DNA of 64,000 nt, from positions 655,675 through 719,674 of the forward strand of contig CAJNDS010001990.1 in assembly GCA_905221605.1 (NCBI GenBank), in the 5' to 3' direction. The notes below the pieces were generated by a model. The model had not been told where the DNA came from and ran no database searches. It was given only the letters and a program-made list of their open reading frames with translations. Each line of letters starts with the position of its first letter. The first letter of the stretch is position 1. Positions 25,801 through 37,800 of the stretch are shown here, one piece after another. The position numbers and the translations under genes are program-made. This DNA comes from Symbiodinium natans (Eukaryota > Sar > Dinophyceae > Suessiales > Symbiodiniaceae).

Positions 25801-28800
25801 ATGTTCTAGAGTGGTCTAGACTTGTTGTTCATACGAGGGTTAGGAACGGTGCGGAGTTGTAATGAAACCCTAAACCCCAAACCCTAAAGCTTCGCGTAGG
25901 CTTTTGGGCAAGCAGCCGGGGGGGCCGGGGGGGGGGGGGGGGGGCGGGGCTCGTGGGCACGTTGGATTTGGCTAAAGACTAAACTTCTATTCCGCCTCAT
26001 TGCTGGAAAAAATCCTCAAACCCGAACCCAACAAGGCCGGCGGCGGGGGGGGGGGGGGGGGGGGGGGGAGGGGCAGGGGGGGGAATCTCAAAACCCCAAA
26101 ACCTAAATCCTAAGCTCTTGCTATTGAAGCGAGATCGTTGGCAGATCTAGGACTGCGATGTGGCGGCAAACAACAAGTCCTGTTTTTCCTATGGCTGCTC
26201 GGAAATCACCCTTATACATTGAGATGTTCCCCCTTATACTAACAGCTCATAATAGGATAATAGGTATTATAGTACCCCCTAAGGACTGCTAGTATAAGGG
26301 GGGGACATCCCAACTAACAAACCTGAAGTCCAGAAACGAACCCCCTAAAACCACAAAACCGTCATCGCCTTGACCTCGCTCTCGGCCAGCTCGCGAAATG
26401 TTAGCCCACTTGATGCAGCCAGTTGGCCCACCTGTGTTTAGTAGGGAGAGATTTGCTACAGGGCAGACTCCCTAAACCCTAAACCCTCAGCCCGAAACTC
26501 TAAAACCCTAAACCCTAAACCCTAAACCCTAAACCCTAAACCCTAAACCCTAAACCCTAAACCCTAAACCCTAAACCCTAAACCCTAAACCCTACCGACG
26601 TTGTAGTTGCTAGCTCGTGATCGTCTTAGGGCACGACATTTGGGAACCGACCTCCCTAATTCCCTATTGAGAGGCCACGAGTTGAAGGCTTCTGGCTTGC
26701 TAGAGTCTGGGGTTTGGGGTTTGGGGTTTGGGGTTTGGGGTTTAGGGTTTAGGGTTTAGGGTTCAGGGTTTAGGGTTTAGGGTTTAGGCGTATTGGTGTT
26801 GAGTGGAGTGAACTTACTCTTCCAGCCCCCCTGCTGCCGGAAGTAAGATGGGGTCTTGGATCTACTTCGAGGATCGGGAGGCTAAGTGATGAGGTACAAG
26901 GTCGGCGACATTCTCAGGTACCCGAAAATCGAGAGCCAGATTGTATTGGGGTGTATATAAATAAACAAATTAACAGAAACATCTATGTATATATATATAT
27001 ATAGATATACAGAAGAAGGCTTACTTATAAACACCAGAAGCCTAACCCTAAACACCCTCAACACTAAACCCTATAGCCTGCTGAACAACGATGTGCTGCC
27101 CTCGGCCCGCCCTTGGCTTGCGGCCGGGTGCGCCAAGAATTAGGTGAAGACCTCAAGCCAATCATTAGGTGAAGGCCTTAAGCCCTAAGCCCTAAGCCCT
27201 AAGCCCTAAACTCAAGAACCCTAAACCCTAAACCCAAAACCCCTAAACCCTAAACCCAAAAAACCCAAAAAACCCAAAAACCCAAAACCCAAAAAACCCA
27301 AAAAAAAAAACAAAAAACCCAAAAACCAAAAAAAAAAAAAACCAAAAAACCCAAAAAGCCTTAAATAACCTGTGTGACGTGCTCCCCAGCCCTGGGCACC
27401 TGTCTCTTCCACTCGCTGCTGAGAATGGTGACGTCGCGGTCTAACTTGGCGTGGTCCTGTGCCATGAGGAAACCCTAAACCCTAAACCCTAATCCTAGCC
27501 CTAAACCCTAAACCCTAAACCCTAAACCCTAAACCCTAAACCCTAAACCCTAAACCCTAAACCCTAAACCCTAAACCCTAACCCTAAACCCTAAACCCCT
27601 CAAGAGGGGAGGAGGTCAAGGTCGGAGAGTCGGAGCCCTAAGCCCTTAAACCGCAGCATTGAGAACCTACATGAAGTTCTGAAGCCAAAGGTTTGCGTGA
27701 CTGGGGGGCCTGTGCAGCTCTACGGAAGGGTTGGTTCGGGTCTCTGAGAACCCCTAAACCCCCTAAACCCCCTAAACCCCTTTACCCCCATAAACCCCCA
27801 TAAACCCCCTAAACCCCCTAAACCCCCTAAACCCTAAGCCCTTAAACCGTAAACCTAAGCCCCTAAACCCTAAACCTAAAACCCCTAAACCTTCATCCTA
27901 AACCCGTGAGGTGCGTGTCCATGCCCAGGTGCGGCGCAGAGGAGATCTGGAAATGACCGTCGCTAGCTAGCCCTCGCAATATGAAGATGCTTAGGTCTTT
28001 AAGACCCCCCCCAGCCCCACATAAGGGCTCACGCGGCTTAGGGTGTGCGATTTAAGGGCTAGGGTTTTCGGGTTCGGGTACCAAAGCACATCGCACGCGC
28101 GACAGCAACGTCGTGCAAAAAATGATGGGCCTGAAACGGCCGGAGGCCCAAGATCTTCACCGACTCCTCAGAAGTGTCTCTAGGAGGTCATGACCTACCC
28201 TAAACCCTGAACCCTAAACCCGAATCCCTGAACCCTAAACCCTAAACCCTGAACCCTAAACCCTAAACCCTGAACCCTAAACCCTCAGGGCTTAGGCTTT
28301 AGGGAGGTCTTCGAGCTTCAGGAATTTGGGCCTTAAGGCTCCGGGTGTAATTTGATCGGGTTCCAGCTGGAGACCACATGGTCTCGGGGTAAGGGTTTCT
28401 AAACCCTAAACCCTAAACCCTAAACCCTAAACCCTAAACCCTAAACCCTAAACCCTAAACCCTAAACCCACCCCTAAGCCCTGTACCCTCGACCCGACAT
28501 CGGCCGACATCCCAAAATTTCGCAATGAAGGTCAAAACCCGAAACGCGAAGCTCTCCTTTTGGTAGTGATCCCTAAACCCCTAAACCCCTAAACCCCTAA
28601 ACCCCTAAACCCCTAAACCCCTAAACCCCTAAACCCCTAAACCCCCAAACCCCCAAACCCCTAAACCCCTAAACCCCTAAACCCCTAAACCCCTAAACCC
28701 CTAAACCCTAAACCCTAAACCCTCAAGGACCTCCACAGCATTCTTACCCCAAAAGTAGGTCTCGGGCTCAGAAGATTAGCACTGTATACGGCTGAAACCT

Positions 28801-30762
28801 CAAAAACGCAGAAACCCTATAAAAACCCACAAACCCTAAACGCCCATAAACCCTATGCAGCCCCAAAACCGGCTAAAACTTCTCAGCCCATACACCCCAC
28901 AAGCCGTAAAAAGCACAAGCCGTTCAAAAAGAAACAACAAAACTACACAATACATCCTACACACCCTACGGGACCCTACACACCCTACGGGACCCTACAC
29001 ACCCTTCGGGACCCCACACACCCCACATACCCTACACCCTATAAAGCCCATACACCCTGCACCCTAAACCGCGAACCCTAAACCCTAAACCCTAAACCCT
29101 AAACCCTAAACCCTAAACCCTAAACCCTAAACCCTAAACCCTAAACCCTAAACCCTAAACCCTAAACCCTAAACCCTAAACCCTAAACCCTAAACCCTAA
29201 ACCACTCGAGGCGCCCCATGGTCCAGGCCCATGCGTCGCCCCGCGAGCAGCGCCAGGAGGGTGGACTTCCCGGTGCCGTTCAGGCCGACCAGGACGCACC
29301 TTCTTAGGGTTTAGGGTTTAGGGTTTAGGGTTTAGGGTTTAGGGCTTTAGGGGTTTAGGGGTTTAGGGGTTTAGGGGTTTAGTGGCTTAGGGCCTAGGGT
29401 TTTTAGAGGGCTTCCCTGAAGGCTCACAGCTCTAATGTAGTTCCTTTTTGGGGCTAGTTGCCCGAAGAAGGTTCTACATAGGAGCCTTCAGGTACGGCTT
29501 GGGGGTTTATATAGGGCTTTAGGGGTCTGTAGCCTTGGGGTTTAGGGGCTTCGGGCTACGGTTTTGGGGATAAAGGGTTTCAGACTTAGAGCGGAAACCA
29601 AATTGCAAAGCTTGTGAGAATTTTCCTGGACTAAAAAAACGTCAGAATCAGCATCGACCAAGACCTTGTAAAGTTGGAATCCAGGCAATCAACGAAAACA
29701 GCTACCCTGCAAAAATGGGCGATTTTCCCATAGGGGGGGGGGGGATTGAAACGGGTTTTCCCCCCTTCCCTGATTGGTGGAAAGATCTCTAAACACTAAA
29801 CCCTTTAAACCCTCCAAACCCTGAATCCTAAACCCAGCACCCTAAACCCTAGACCCTGAACCCTAAACCCCGAACTCCAAACTCTACTTCAAACCCTAAC
29901 CCTGAACTCCAAACTCTACTTCAAAATCGAGCGCACCTGGAACAACTGCGGAGAGAAAAGTCCTCCAAGCGGACGTCAGAACCGGCGCCGTAGCGGAAGC
30001 ACAGCCCCTGAATGGAGACCTTGGGTTTAGGGTTTAGGGTTTAGGGTTTAGGGTTTAGGGTTTAGGGTTTAGGGCTAGGGTTTAGGGTTTAGGGTTTAGG
30101 GCTTAGGATTTAGGGCTTAAGGTTTCCCTAAACCCTCAACCCTAGACAGGGAAGTCAACGGGTTTTTTGGGTTTGTTTCCGGTTAAGACTGTGTGCTGCT
30201 AGAAGGGCTCAGGGTGTAGGGCTTAGGGCTTTGGGTTTAGAATAGTAAAGGTTCTAACTCTACAAGGGGTTGTGAGAAATTCGGGAATTCGGTACCCCAT
30301 AATGTGTTTTGGAGGGTTTGGGGAAATTGGTTTAGGGTTTTGGCCGCTGATGTTTACCGGGGGCCCTTTTCGAGGCCTCTCTTGTGCTCCAGAAGAAACC
30401 CTTGAAGACCAGCCCCTGATTCAGACACAAGCCCAAACCCCACACCCTAAAGCCTAAAGCCTAAAGCCTAAACCCTAAACGAAGAGCCTAGGATCCTCCG
30501 TAAGGTATTGAGGGCAGAGGGCATCTTTTAGGGAACTCCTGGGAGTCCAGGTGGGCACCTGCTGCCACTGAGAGAGGTTTAGGGTTAGGGTTTAGGGTTT
30601 AGGGTTTAGGGTTTAGGGTTTAGGGTTTAGGGTTTAGGGTTTAGGGTTTAGGGTTTAGGGTTTAGGGTTTAGGGTTTAGGGCCATCCCAGAACCTGCCGC
30701 AACTGAACACGACTTACACACGCTAAACCATCCGATGCCCGACTTGAAGTTTCATTGTACAT
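18391..30762 (-). CDS. Gene B: second CAF16/ABCI-like ABC ATPase, 15 exons
   Basis: Spliced minus-strand gene about 1 kb downstream of gene A, 344 aa if the first exon is right. Exons: 30718-30762, 29937-30019, 29206-29299, 27920-27946, 27400-27456, 26375-26431, 25477-25544, 24595-24693, 23632-23671, 22932-22988, 21984-22032, 20980-21034, 20056-20171, 19229-19278, 18391-18528 (stop TGA). Phases agree at every junction. Seen: VSIQGLCFRYG near 16, Walker A GLNGTGKS at 48-55, SSEWKRQ near 96, a signature-region LSDGALRRAQL from 157, Walker B VLLIDE with E187, then VTADLDVLAR, and H-loop THIMDG with H219 followed by WATHYLHL. The C-terminus is longer and more basic than in gene A. The signature has Ala where the usual motif has Gln/Glu (LSDGA), so ATP-site pairing may differ. 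Donors: nine GT, one GC, four GA. The first exon is chosen only from ATG, phase and a perfect GTAAGT donor, and exon 13 is open in another frame too. The ABC core is secure. Confidence 0.83.
20893..20977 (-). repeat. Telomere-like array at donor side of gene B exon 12
   Basis: About twelve CCCTAAA units ending next to the exon at 20980-21034. With the TTTAGGG array at 21068-21149 it brackets this exon in inverted orientation. Confidence 0.95.
21068..21149 (+). repeat. Telomere-like array at acceptor side of gene B exon 12
   Basis: About twelve perfect TTTAGGG units. Confidence 0.95.
22077..22193 (-). repeat. Telomere-like array in gene B intron 10
   Basis: About seventeen perfect CCCTAAA units. 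Confidence 0.95.
22700..22905. repeat. Trinucleotide block (GGA, GTA, GTC) in gene B intron 10
   Basis: Successive runs of GGA, then GTA/GTG mixtures, then GTC and GTA, about 205 bp, ending some 25 bp from the 22932-22988 exon. Every frame is open and gives homopolymer-like peptides, so it is not coding. Confidence 0.9.
23750..23860. repeat. 111-bp palindromic element with telomere unit in its arms
   Basis: Perfect 26-bp terminal inverted repeats beginning CCTTGGGGACGAAATG and ending in ACCCTAAAA, so the arm contains a telomere-like unit. A second inner stem (GGTTCATATACC against GGTATATGACC) extends the hairpin. It lies in intron 8 of gene B. Confidence 0.8.
23970..24246. repeat. Facing telomere-like arrays in gene B intron 8
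   Basis: TTTAGGG at 23970-24050 and CCCTAAA at 24150-24246, separated by about 100 bp of unique sequence. Complementary arrays that could form a hairpin. A third array (TTTAGGG) follows at 24325-24392. Confidence 0.9.
26223..26310. repeat. MITE-like hairpin family 1, copy
   Basis: Arms GATGTTCCCCCTTATACTA and TAGTATAAGGGGGGGACATC around a short AT-rich loop. Same arms as copies at 45061, 46411 and 54202. Located in intron 6 of gene B. Confidence 0.8.
26505..26594 (-). repeat. Telomere-like array in gene B intron 5
   Basis: About thirteen CCCTAAA units. Confidence 0.95.
28568..28712 (-). repeat. Eight-base variant array (CCCCTAAA)
   Basis: About seventeen units of CCCCTAAA, i.e. the telomere-like unit with an extra C, within gene B intron 3. 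A similar CCCCCTAAA-type run occurs at 27750-27835 and GGGGTTTA at 56814-56930. Confidence 0.9.
29077..29202 (-). repeat. Telomere-like array at donor side of gene B exon 3
   Basis: About eighteen perfect CCCTAAA units ending 4 bases from the exon carrying Walker A (29206-29299). TTTAGGG follows on the other side at 29307-29344. Confidence 0.95.
30573..30680 (+). repeat. Telomere-like array in gene B intron 1
   Basis: About fifteen TTTAGGG units. Confidence 0.95.
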
Positions 30763-31421
30763 AGCTCGAGGTTTAGGGTTTAGGGTTTAGGGTTTAGGGT
30801 TAGGGTTTAGGGTTTAGGGTTTAGGGTTTAGGGCTTCTAGGGTCTATACACCTGTGAGGCCACGCCTTCTAACCTATGGCTGTATGGATGACCTTGTTAC
30901 AACCATGCTTCTCACCGCCGATGTGCCACCCGGTAGTCTGAACCCTCAACCCGAACCCCTAAACCCTAAACCCTAAACCCTAAGTGCATGGATCTTAACC
31001 CGCAAGCCCTAAACCCGAAACCCCTAAGCTTGACTCGAGCCTATAAATCCTTTAAACCCTTGAAACCCACAAAAAAACAAACTGAGCTGGGCTTGGGTGG
31101 GTCCTATAGAAATTCAAGACTTCTCTGGTTCTTGTGCCCTCCAGAACCTAAAAGAAGATCCGCAAGCCCTGGGCCCCAAACCCTAAACAGCAAACCCTAA
31201 GCCAGGAACGAAACCTCAAGAGAAAAACTCGAAAGGACCTCTGAAACCTATGCACCGTGCGTAAGCCCTAAAATTGTGCTTCATGATGGTTTAGGGTTTA
31301 GGGTTTAGGGTTCCTTTTCGAGTTCCGACGTGGGGCTGTGGGCCCGGAAGTCACGTGCCGCGGGCAGGCGGGGGCACGCAGTGGGGCTGTGGAATCCTGG
31401 TGCTGAAGTCTTTGCCCCCCT

Positions 31422-31498
31422 AAACCCTAAACCCTAAACCCTAAACCCTAAACCCTAAACCCTAAACCCTAAACCCTAAACCCTAAACCCTAAACCCT
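31422..31498 (-). repeat. Telomere-like array between genes A and B
   Basis: About eleven CCCTAAA units in the roughly 1-kb gap between the stop of gene A and the proposed start of gene B. No other feature is seen in this gap apart from a GC-rich open segment near 31.33-31.41 kb. Confidence 0.9.
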
Positions 31499-31812
31499 GG
31501 AAAGCCCTAAATAGGTTTAGGTTTCGGGCTTAGAGTTCTCGTTTTCGGTGGAGGCAGAGGTTTTTCTGGATGAATCACGAATGACACCTCGACGCCAAAT
31601 CTTTGCAAGCCCAGTTCAATATGACAAATGTAGCATGTAATTTGCTCATATCACCTTTTCAACACCCAAGTGAACGACGCGAACTTCATCACCACGGATG
31701 AAACTGTGAACTGTTCATTCTTGCTCAGCTTCCGTCGTCTCAATCAGGTATGGGACATTGGCCAGGGTTTAGGGTTTAGGGTGTAGGGTTTAGGGCATAA
31801 GGGCTTAGCGGC

Positions 31813-34800
31813 TTAAGGACTCAGGGTCGTCGGGTTGAGGAGATGGAGGACCTCAGCCCTTCCGGCGTCCTCGCACGTCGCTGACAGCCACGCAACCATC
31901 TGCTTGAAGATGCTGCCTTGCGCCCAAGGTTTAGGGTTTAGGGTTTAGGAAGATCAAAATGGATCTCGAGTTGAACCCATGAACCCTAAACCCATCCCCA
32001 TCTTTTGGCCGTGGCAAGTCGAGATCCAGCCCAGCTCAAGATGCAAAAACTGACAACGCCTGTCCAAAATCCGGAGCTTCAGAAATGCATGCGCGTGTGC
32101 CAAACTACCCGACTCGAGTGAAGTCTACTTCGTGAGCAGCCAGGGGTTCGTTCTTGACCTCTCATGGGGTATTGAGCTGGTTTGCTTTCTAGTGCGTCTC
32201 CGCGAGCCAAGCGGGGACCAGCTCTTGATTCTACATATTTCGATGAAGTGCCTACCTTGGCCTCCAACCCTAAATCCCAAACCACATACCCTACGGGACA
32301 TTAACGTCCAAAACGCAGAGTCGGCACTGTCGGCACCCGTGCAAGCCAAACCCTAAACTCCAAACCCGAACCCCGAACCCCAAACCCTAGACTACCCTGA
32401 ACCCATAACCCTGAGCCCAAACGCAAAACCCTAAACCCAAAACCCTAAACGACAGGTGACAACTGAGCCCAAAACAAGCAGATCCATTCAACCCGAACAT
32501 CATAGGGGTCCCACACCTCCCCTCCCAAATCGGACCAGGAGCATCCCCTACCACTTTAGGCTAAACCCTAAACCCTAAACCCTAAACCCTAAACCCTAAA
32601 CCCTAAACCCTAAACCCTAAACCCTAAACCCTAAACCACAGAGGGCAGAGCCTAAATGCCCCAAACCCCTACATGTCGCGTCGCCGTGCCTTCTTTGCCC
32701 TCGAAAGGGTCGAAGCGCACGACCCGGCCCTGAGAGAGCTGCAGGATGTGGGAGGGCCAGCCAGCCAGGCCTGAAAGGGGGTTCAGGGTTTAGGGTTTAG
32801 GGTTTAGGGTTGAGGCTGCAGGGTGTGTGGGGGGGGAGTCTGAGCTCCCAGGGTAGAAGGGTGTAGGGTCTAGGGTGCAGGGTTTAGGACACAGGGATGT
32901 CTAGTTACGGTAAAGATGGGCTGAGGGTTCAGGAGCTCAGGCTGTTGGGCTTCAGGAAGAAACAGTCTGCAAGGGGCGCAGTCGGTTGCAGGTTTCTCAG
33001 CTCACAGTATTGAGGGCGGAGGGGCTTCACCTTAGCTTACTGCTTCTTAGTAGTGCATTGAAGGCAAAAAGGTAATTTCCCCCGAACGATCTAGCTCCTA
33101 CTGAGAACTAGTCTCAAGCTGAGGATTCAGGTTTAGGTTTTAGGGAACCCAAACTCCTAAACCTCTCGCATATTTTTCTTTTGCTGAGGGCTGAAGATAT
33201 TGGTGCAAGGTTAGAGAAAAAAGGGGTGATGCTCCACAGGGCCTTTCAGACGAACCAAGATTTCATGCGTTTGCTCTAAGACAAAGCGGTAGACATGTTC
33301 GTGCAGCACTCGATGCAGGTCGCTGGCAAAGCCAAACCACATGACCCTGCCTTCAAAGACGTGAGTCACGTTGAGGACAGTGCTACCGGTCTGTACCTTG
33401 GAACATCTGTCGATTGCTCCCGCGTGCACTCTCAGTGCTTGCGCTGCACTTATACGACTGTGAAAGGATACGACCGGCCGAATTACCGAAACCCTAAACC
33501 CTTGTTAAAGGATGATTTCAGTTCCATGCTGCAAGGCCGATGTGTGGACAACCCCCGCAAGGTTGCGGCTACGAAAGGCACCTTGGGCACGACATGATGT
33601 CATGCAGATGTACAAAACATTTACGAGCATATGCAGCAGACATTTGTACAACACCCCACTGCTTTTGTGCATATGACTCGACAGACATAGTTCGCATTCG
33701 TTGACTCTTGCTACGAAGCAAAAAATGATCGAGCGCCATGGTTTCAGATTGCTGGGCTGCGATTGATTCCAGGCCACGGGAAATTTCAATAGGTTATGAT
33801 GGCCCAACCGCCGGCTACTGATACTCCGCTGGCAAATGGGATAGAGCCCTTTGTTGCTCATCGTGAAGATGAGCCTGCAAGCCAGGTCTGTGATGGACCG
33901 GGAAGACAGGTCTCGGATGTTCCGATGACAAGCCAAGAAGCGGCAACCTTGCAAGCTGTGCTGGAAAGTGATGCTCCGAGAGGCTATGGCACTATGGAAA
34001 ATGCCCCGAGGCCTTCGGTGACACAACCTGGAGACTTCGACCGTGTGGGGACAGAGGAGAATGGACCACGACATCTGCAGGCGGAACCTACGAATCTGAC
34101 GACTGATGATCGGGCCAGGCCCTCTGAATCTGAAAGAACTGGTGGGAGTGCAGGGCAATCAGCGCATGGGTATTTTACACCACGATCAGTACAATCTTTG
34201 GTGCCACCTCGTGGTGTTTGGTTTTCAGGAATGGAGATGCCTGGTTGGGTGAATAGATTGGGGGCCTACATGTCGATGGGAGGACACGGTGAAAACTACC
34301 CGAGTCCTTTGGCTGGAAGCTCTCGATCGTCGCCACCAGGTGGAAGAGCATTTGTGCTGCGGTCTCCAATGGGGTCCCAGCCGAAGGCCCCTGCAGCAAC
34401 GCCCCCGAGCTCGTCTTCAGTGCCTGCGGAAGCGATACAGGCTGAGGTGCAGCGACAGCTTGGTGGATTGCTTAACAGATTGCAGCAGGCTGAGGACAGG
34501 AATAAGGACCTCCACGCTGAGCTCGAGCGATATCGACGACGGGAGACCGAACAAGCCTGGAGTCCGTGGACACGAAATGAGAATCTCGCTGCTGTTGGCC
34601 CAACACAGGCCCCAGGACTGGTTACTGAGATTGGGGAGGGGCCCGGAATTTCAGATCGAGACGCAGCGTCAGTGCCAGCACCTCCTGACACATGGTCGAG
34701 TGGTCAGCAACCAGGCATTTCTTCAAGACCATATGTACATGAAGGTGAGGCCCAGTCGTTTCCCCGATCGAGTACAGCACCTCTGACTCCAGCCAACACA

Positions 34801-37800
34801 GTAACACCGGGGTTGCTGGAATCGATCATGGGAAGAGTAAGATCTCCGAGTCCCCCGCCTCCACCAAGAACAGGTTCAGATGCCGCTGTACTGGATGCCT
34901 TGACTCAGGGGATGAAGCAGCTACAAGACCTGCAGATGCAAGCAATGTCTAAGGCGACTTTGTCAAACCAGCAGGTCGAGATCGTAAAGCCTGGAACAAC
35001 CAACTTGGCACCAATACCCCAACTGAGAGGTGATTCGCTGGCGACGGCTGCTTTGGAGTTTCAAGATTGGCTGGAAGTAGCAGGGTCAGTCATGTCGGAC
35101 GTGAGTGAGAGCAGCGGACAATGGTGGCAACTTGTCATCAAGCAGGTGGATGGCACATACCACCGCTGGCTTGGCGCAACCCCTTTGGAGCGGCTACAGG
35201 TGTTTCCCGAGCAGTCGTTTGAGCTCTGTACTGGAAGATGGGTCCGACTTAATGCCCGAGTAACGTCGATGATGCTGGGAGCAATGGACGAAAGTTTGCG
35301 AGCTGACATGGTTTCTCAGAGACTGACTCAGGATACGGTGAAGATGTTGTTCCGACTGCATACCCTGTTTCAACCTGGAGGCAGCGCCGAGCGCTATGAG
35401 ATGCTCCGTCGGCTACAAACCCCCAGCGAATTTCTTCAGGGTGGAGATTCCTTGGCTGAGGCCCTCAAAGTGGTGCGAGCATGGCCTCGGTGGCTTTCCA
35501 GATGTCAGGCGGTCAAGATGAGTCCCCCTGATCCTTCGGTGCTGGCAAAAGGACTGGCTTCAGTTACAAGCAAGTACATCCAAGGGTCTGAGGATGCATC
35601 GTTCCGAACTGCAATGCTGCGAACCACCCTACGACTGGATGGGCAACCGTCTCTGGACCAGGTCATGGCTTACCAAAAACACCTACAAGCAGAGCTCGAG
35701 ACTCTTGTGGCAACAACCTCCACGACACCAACACCAAAGGTGAGAGCTGCTGATGCCCGGGCCTTGGACAAGACGGACAAGGCAAAGGATAAGGAAAAGG
35801 GTGAGCTTTGTCGCTACTTCATGAAATCCACTGGCTGCAGACGGGGAATGAAGTGCAATTATGCTCATTCCATGGCGAGTTTGGATAGGGAGACGAGGAG
35901 CAAGAAGTGTCTTCAGTGTGGGAGCGAAAGCCACCGACAGAAAGAGTGCCCAGTGGGCAAGGGTGGGTCGAAGGGAAAATCTACCTCATCCTCAGCCCCC
36001 ACCTCGCCTACCAACAAGCCGACCTCGAGCACTTCTACCACCACGAATGGACCTGTTGCAGCATCAGTGGCCGTGGAAGAAGGAAGTGGAGCAGCAGTTC
36101 AAGGCGTTCCATGGACCCTGGAGTCACTGGTTCAGGCGGCCCAACAGATTGTCCAAGCACAGGCGCAACGACCTGAGGCAACGGAAGGGGAGAAAAGCCC
36201 AGAGAAGACTTCCTCACTTCGTGTTCTCATCGTGAAGGATATCCGAGTGTGCTCCTTGAGGACGACGACTGCTCTGCTGGACTCAGGAGCCACCCATGCG
36301 TTGAGAAGTGCGACTTCCTGGGAGGAGTGGAGTCAATCGGAGCCAGTGATGGTTCAGCTGGCAGGAAGTCACTCGCTTCAGATGAAGATGAATCAGGCTG
36401 GGTCACTCCTCATGCCACCCAAGACCACCGGGGCCGAAGGAGAGGGACAAACAATAGTTCCTCTCGGTGAACTGGTGAAGACACTGGGATATACCCTTCA
36501 TTGGTCTCCAGATGCATGTTTGCTCTTGGATGAGAATGGAGGGAAGACGCGGCTCAATGTGAGCAGTGGCTGCCCGCAGATGTGTGAAGTCGAGGCCTTA
36601 ACGCTGATCGCTCGCTTGGAGGAAAGAAAGAGAGAGCGATTGGAGAATGAGACCTTGGTGACGCAGGACAGAATTGCAGCGGTGGCGGCGGGCATGGACA
36701 AGTCGTGGTTCGAGTACCTCATGCACTACACCAACAATGGCAACCGAGAAATGGGGTTGAGGGCTTTGAGGGACGCACCTTTCCTACAGGACCTGCCGGG
36801 AGAGTGCTTGAATGGCATGGTACCTTCCGCCCTGCCTGAATCAGGGTGGGATGTCCTCAAGCCGATCGAGTTCCTGACCCGTGCCCAGCGAAGATCCCTG
36901 CTGCGAGCAAAACGATGGGTGGTCCACTTGTGTGCTGGGAAAGAAAGTCACATCGAGTTCTTCAAGTTGGACAAGGGAGATACCGCCGTTCTGGAACTGG
37001 ATGTCGATCGTTGCAAAGGGCAAGACATTCTCAGCGAAAGAGTCTGGCGGATGCTGATGTGGGGAGCTCGGGAAGGTCGAGTGGACTTGATATTTGGGGG
37101 ACCGCCTGGAAGAGCCGATCTGGTCGCAGCACTGAACCGCAAGGAACCACTGGCGCTAAAGAACCTGGCAGTGATCGCCCGAATGCTGTGGCTGCATGTG
37201 GTCGCTACTTCTGGTCGACTCACGAGAGCCAAGGGGAGCAATAGGAGGAGGTCTGTTGGTTTCTTCTTGGAGCATCCTGGGGAACTCACGAAAAAAGGGT
37301 CTCTGTGGAAGATGCCGTTGTGGGAGTCGTTCCAGGAGGAGTCGGGTCAATTCAAAGTCAGCTTTGACCAGCGGGGCATGGGGGCACTCTCGTCATCGCC
37401 TACAACCATCGGAACGAACATCCCCTATTTCCAGGCCCTTCAGGATGTTGGAGTGGAGTCTGAGCAAATGGAAGGTGAATCAGTAACTACCTCTCGATGG
37501 TCTCCTGGATTGGTGAAGGCGATGCTGGTGGCGTTCCATATGTGGACGAAATCTCCCTCATTGTTGGCCCTGAGTGAAAGAGCTTGGCAGAAACATGTCG
37601 AGAACAACCACGAACCATTTCGCCGTGACTGCTTGACCTGCGTGATGTCACGAGGAGTTGGAAAAAGACATGCCAGAATTTGCCACCCCGACTCCTACGT
37701 GCTAACTTCGGATCTCACTGGACCAATCAAACCTGGTCTAGATACAATGGTGAGAGGAAGCCTGACCAAATCAATGAGATATATCTTGGTGGCTCGCTAC

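Noticed and set aside
31325-31415. GC-rich open segment after gene A
   Set aside because: Gene A already ends with an in-frame TAA at 31813 and no phase link was needed; kept only as unassigned sequence.
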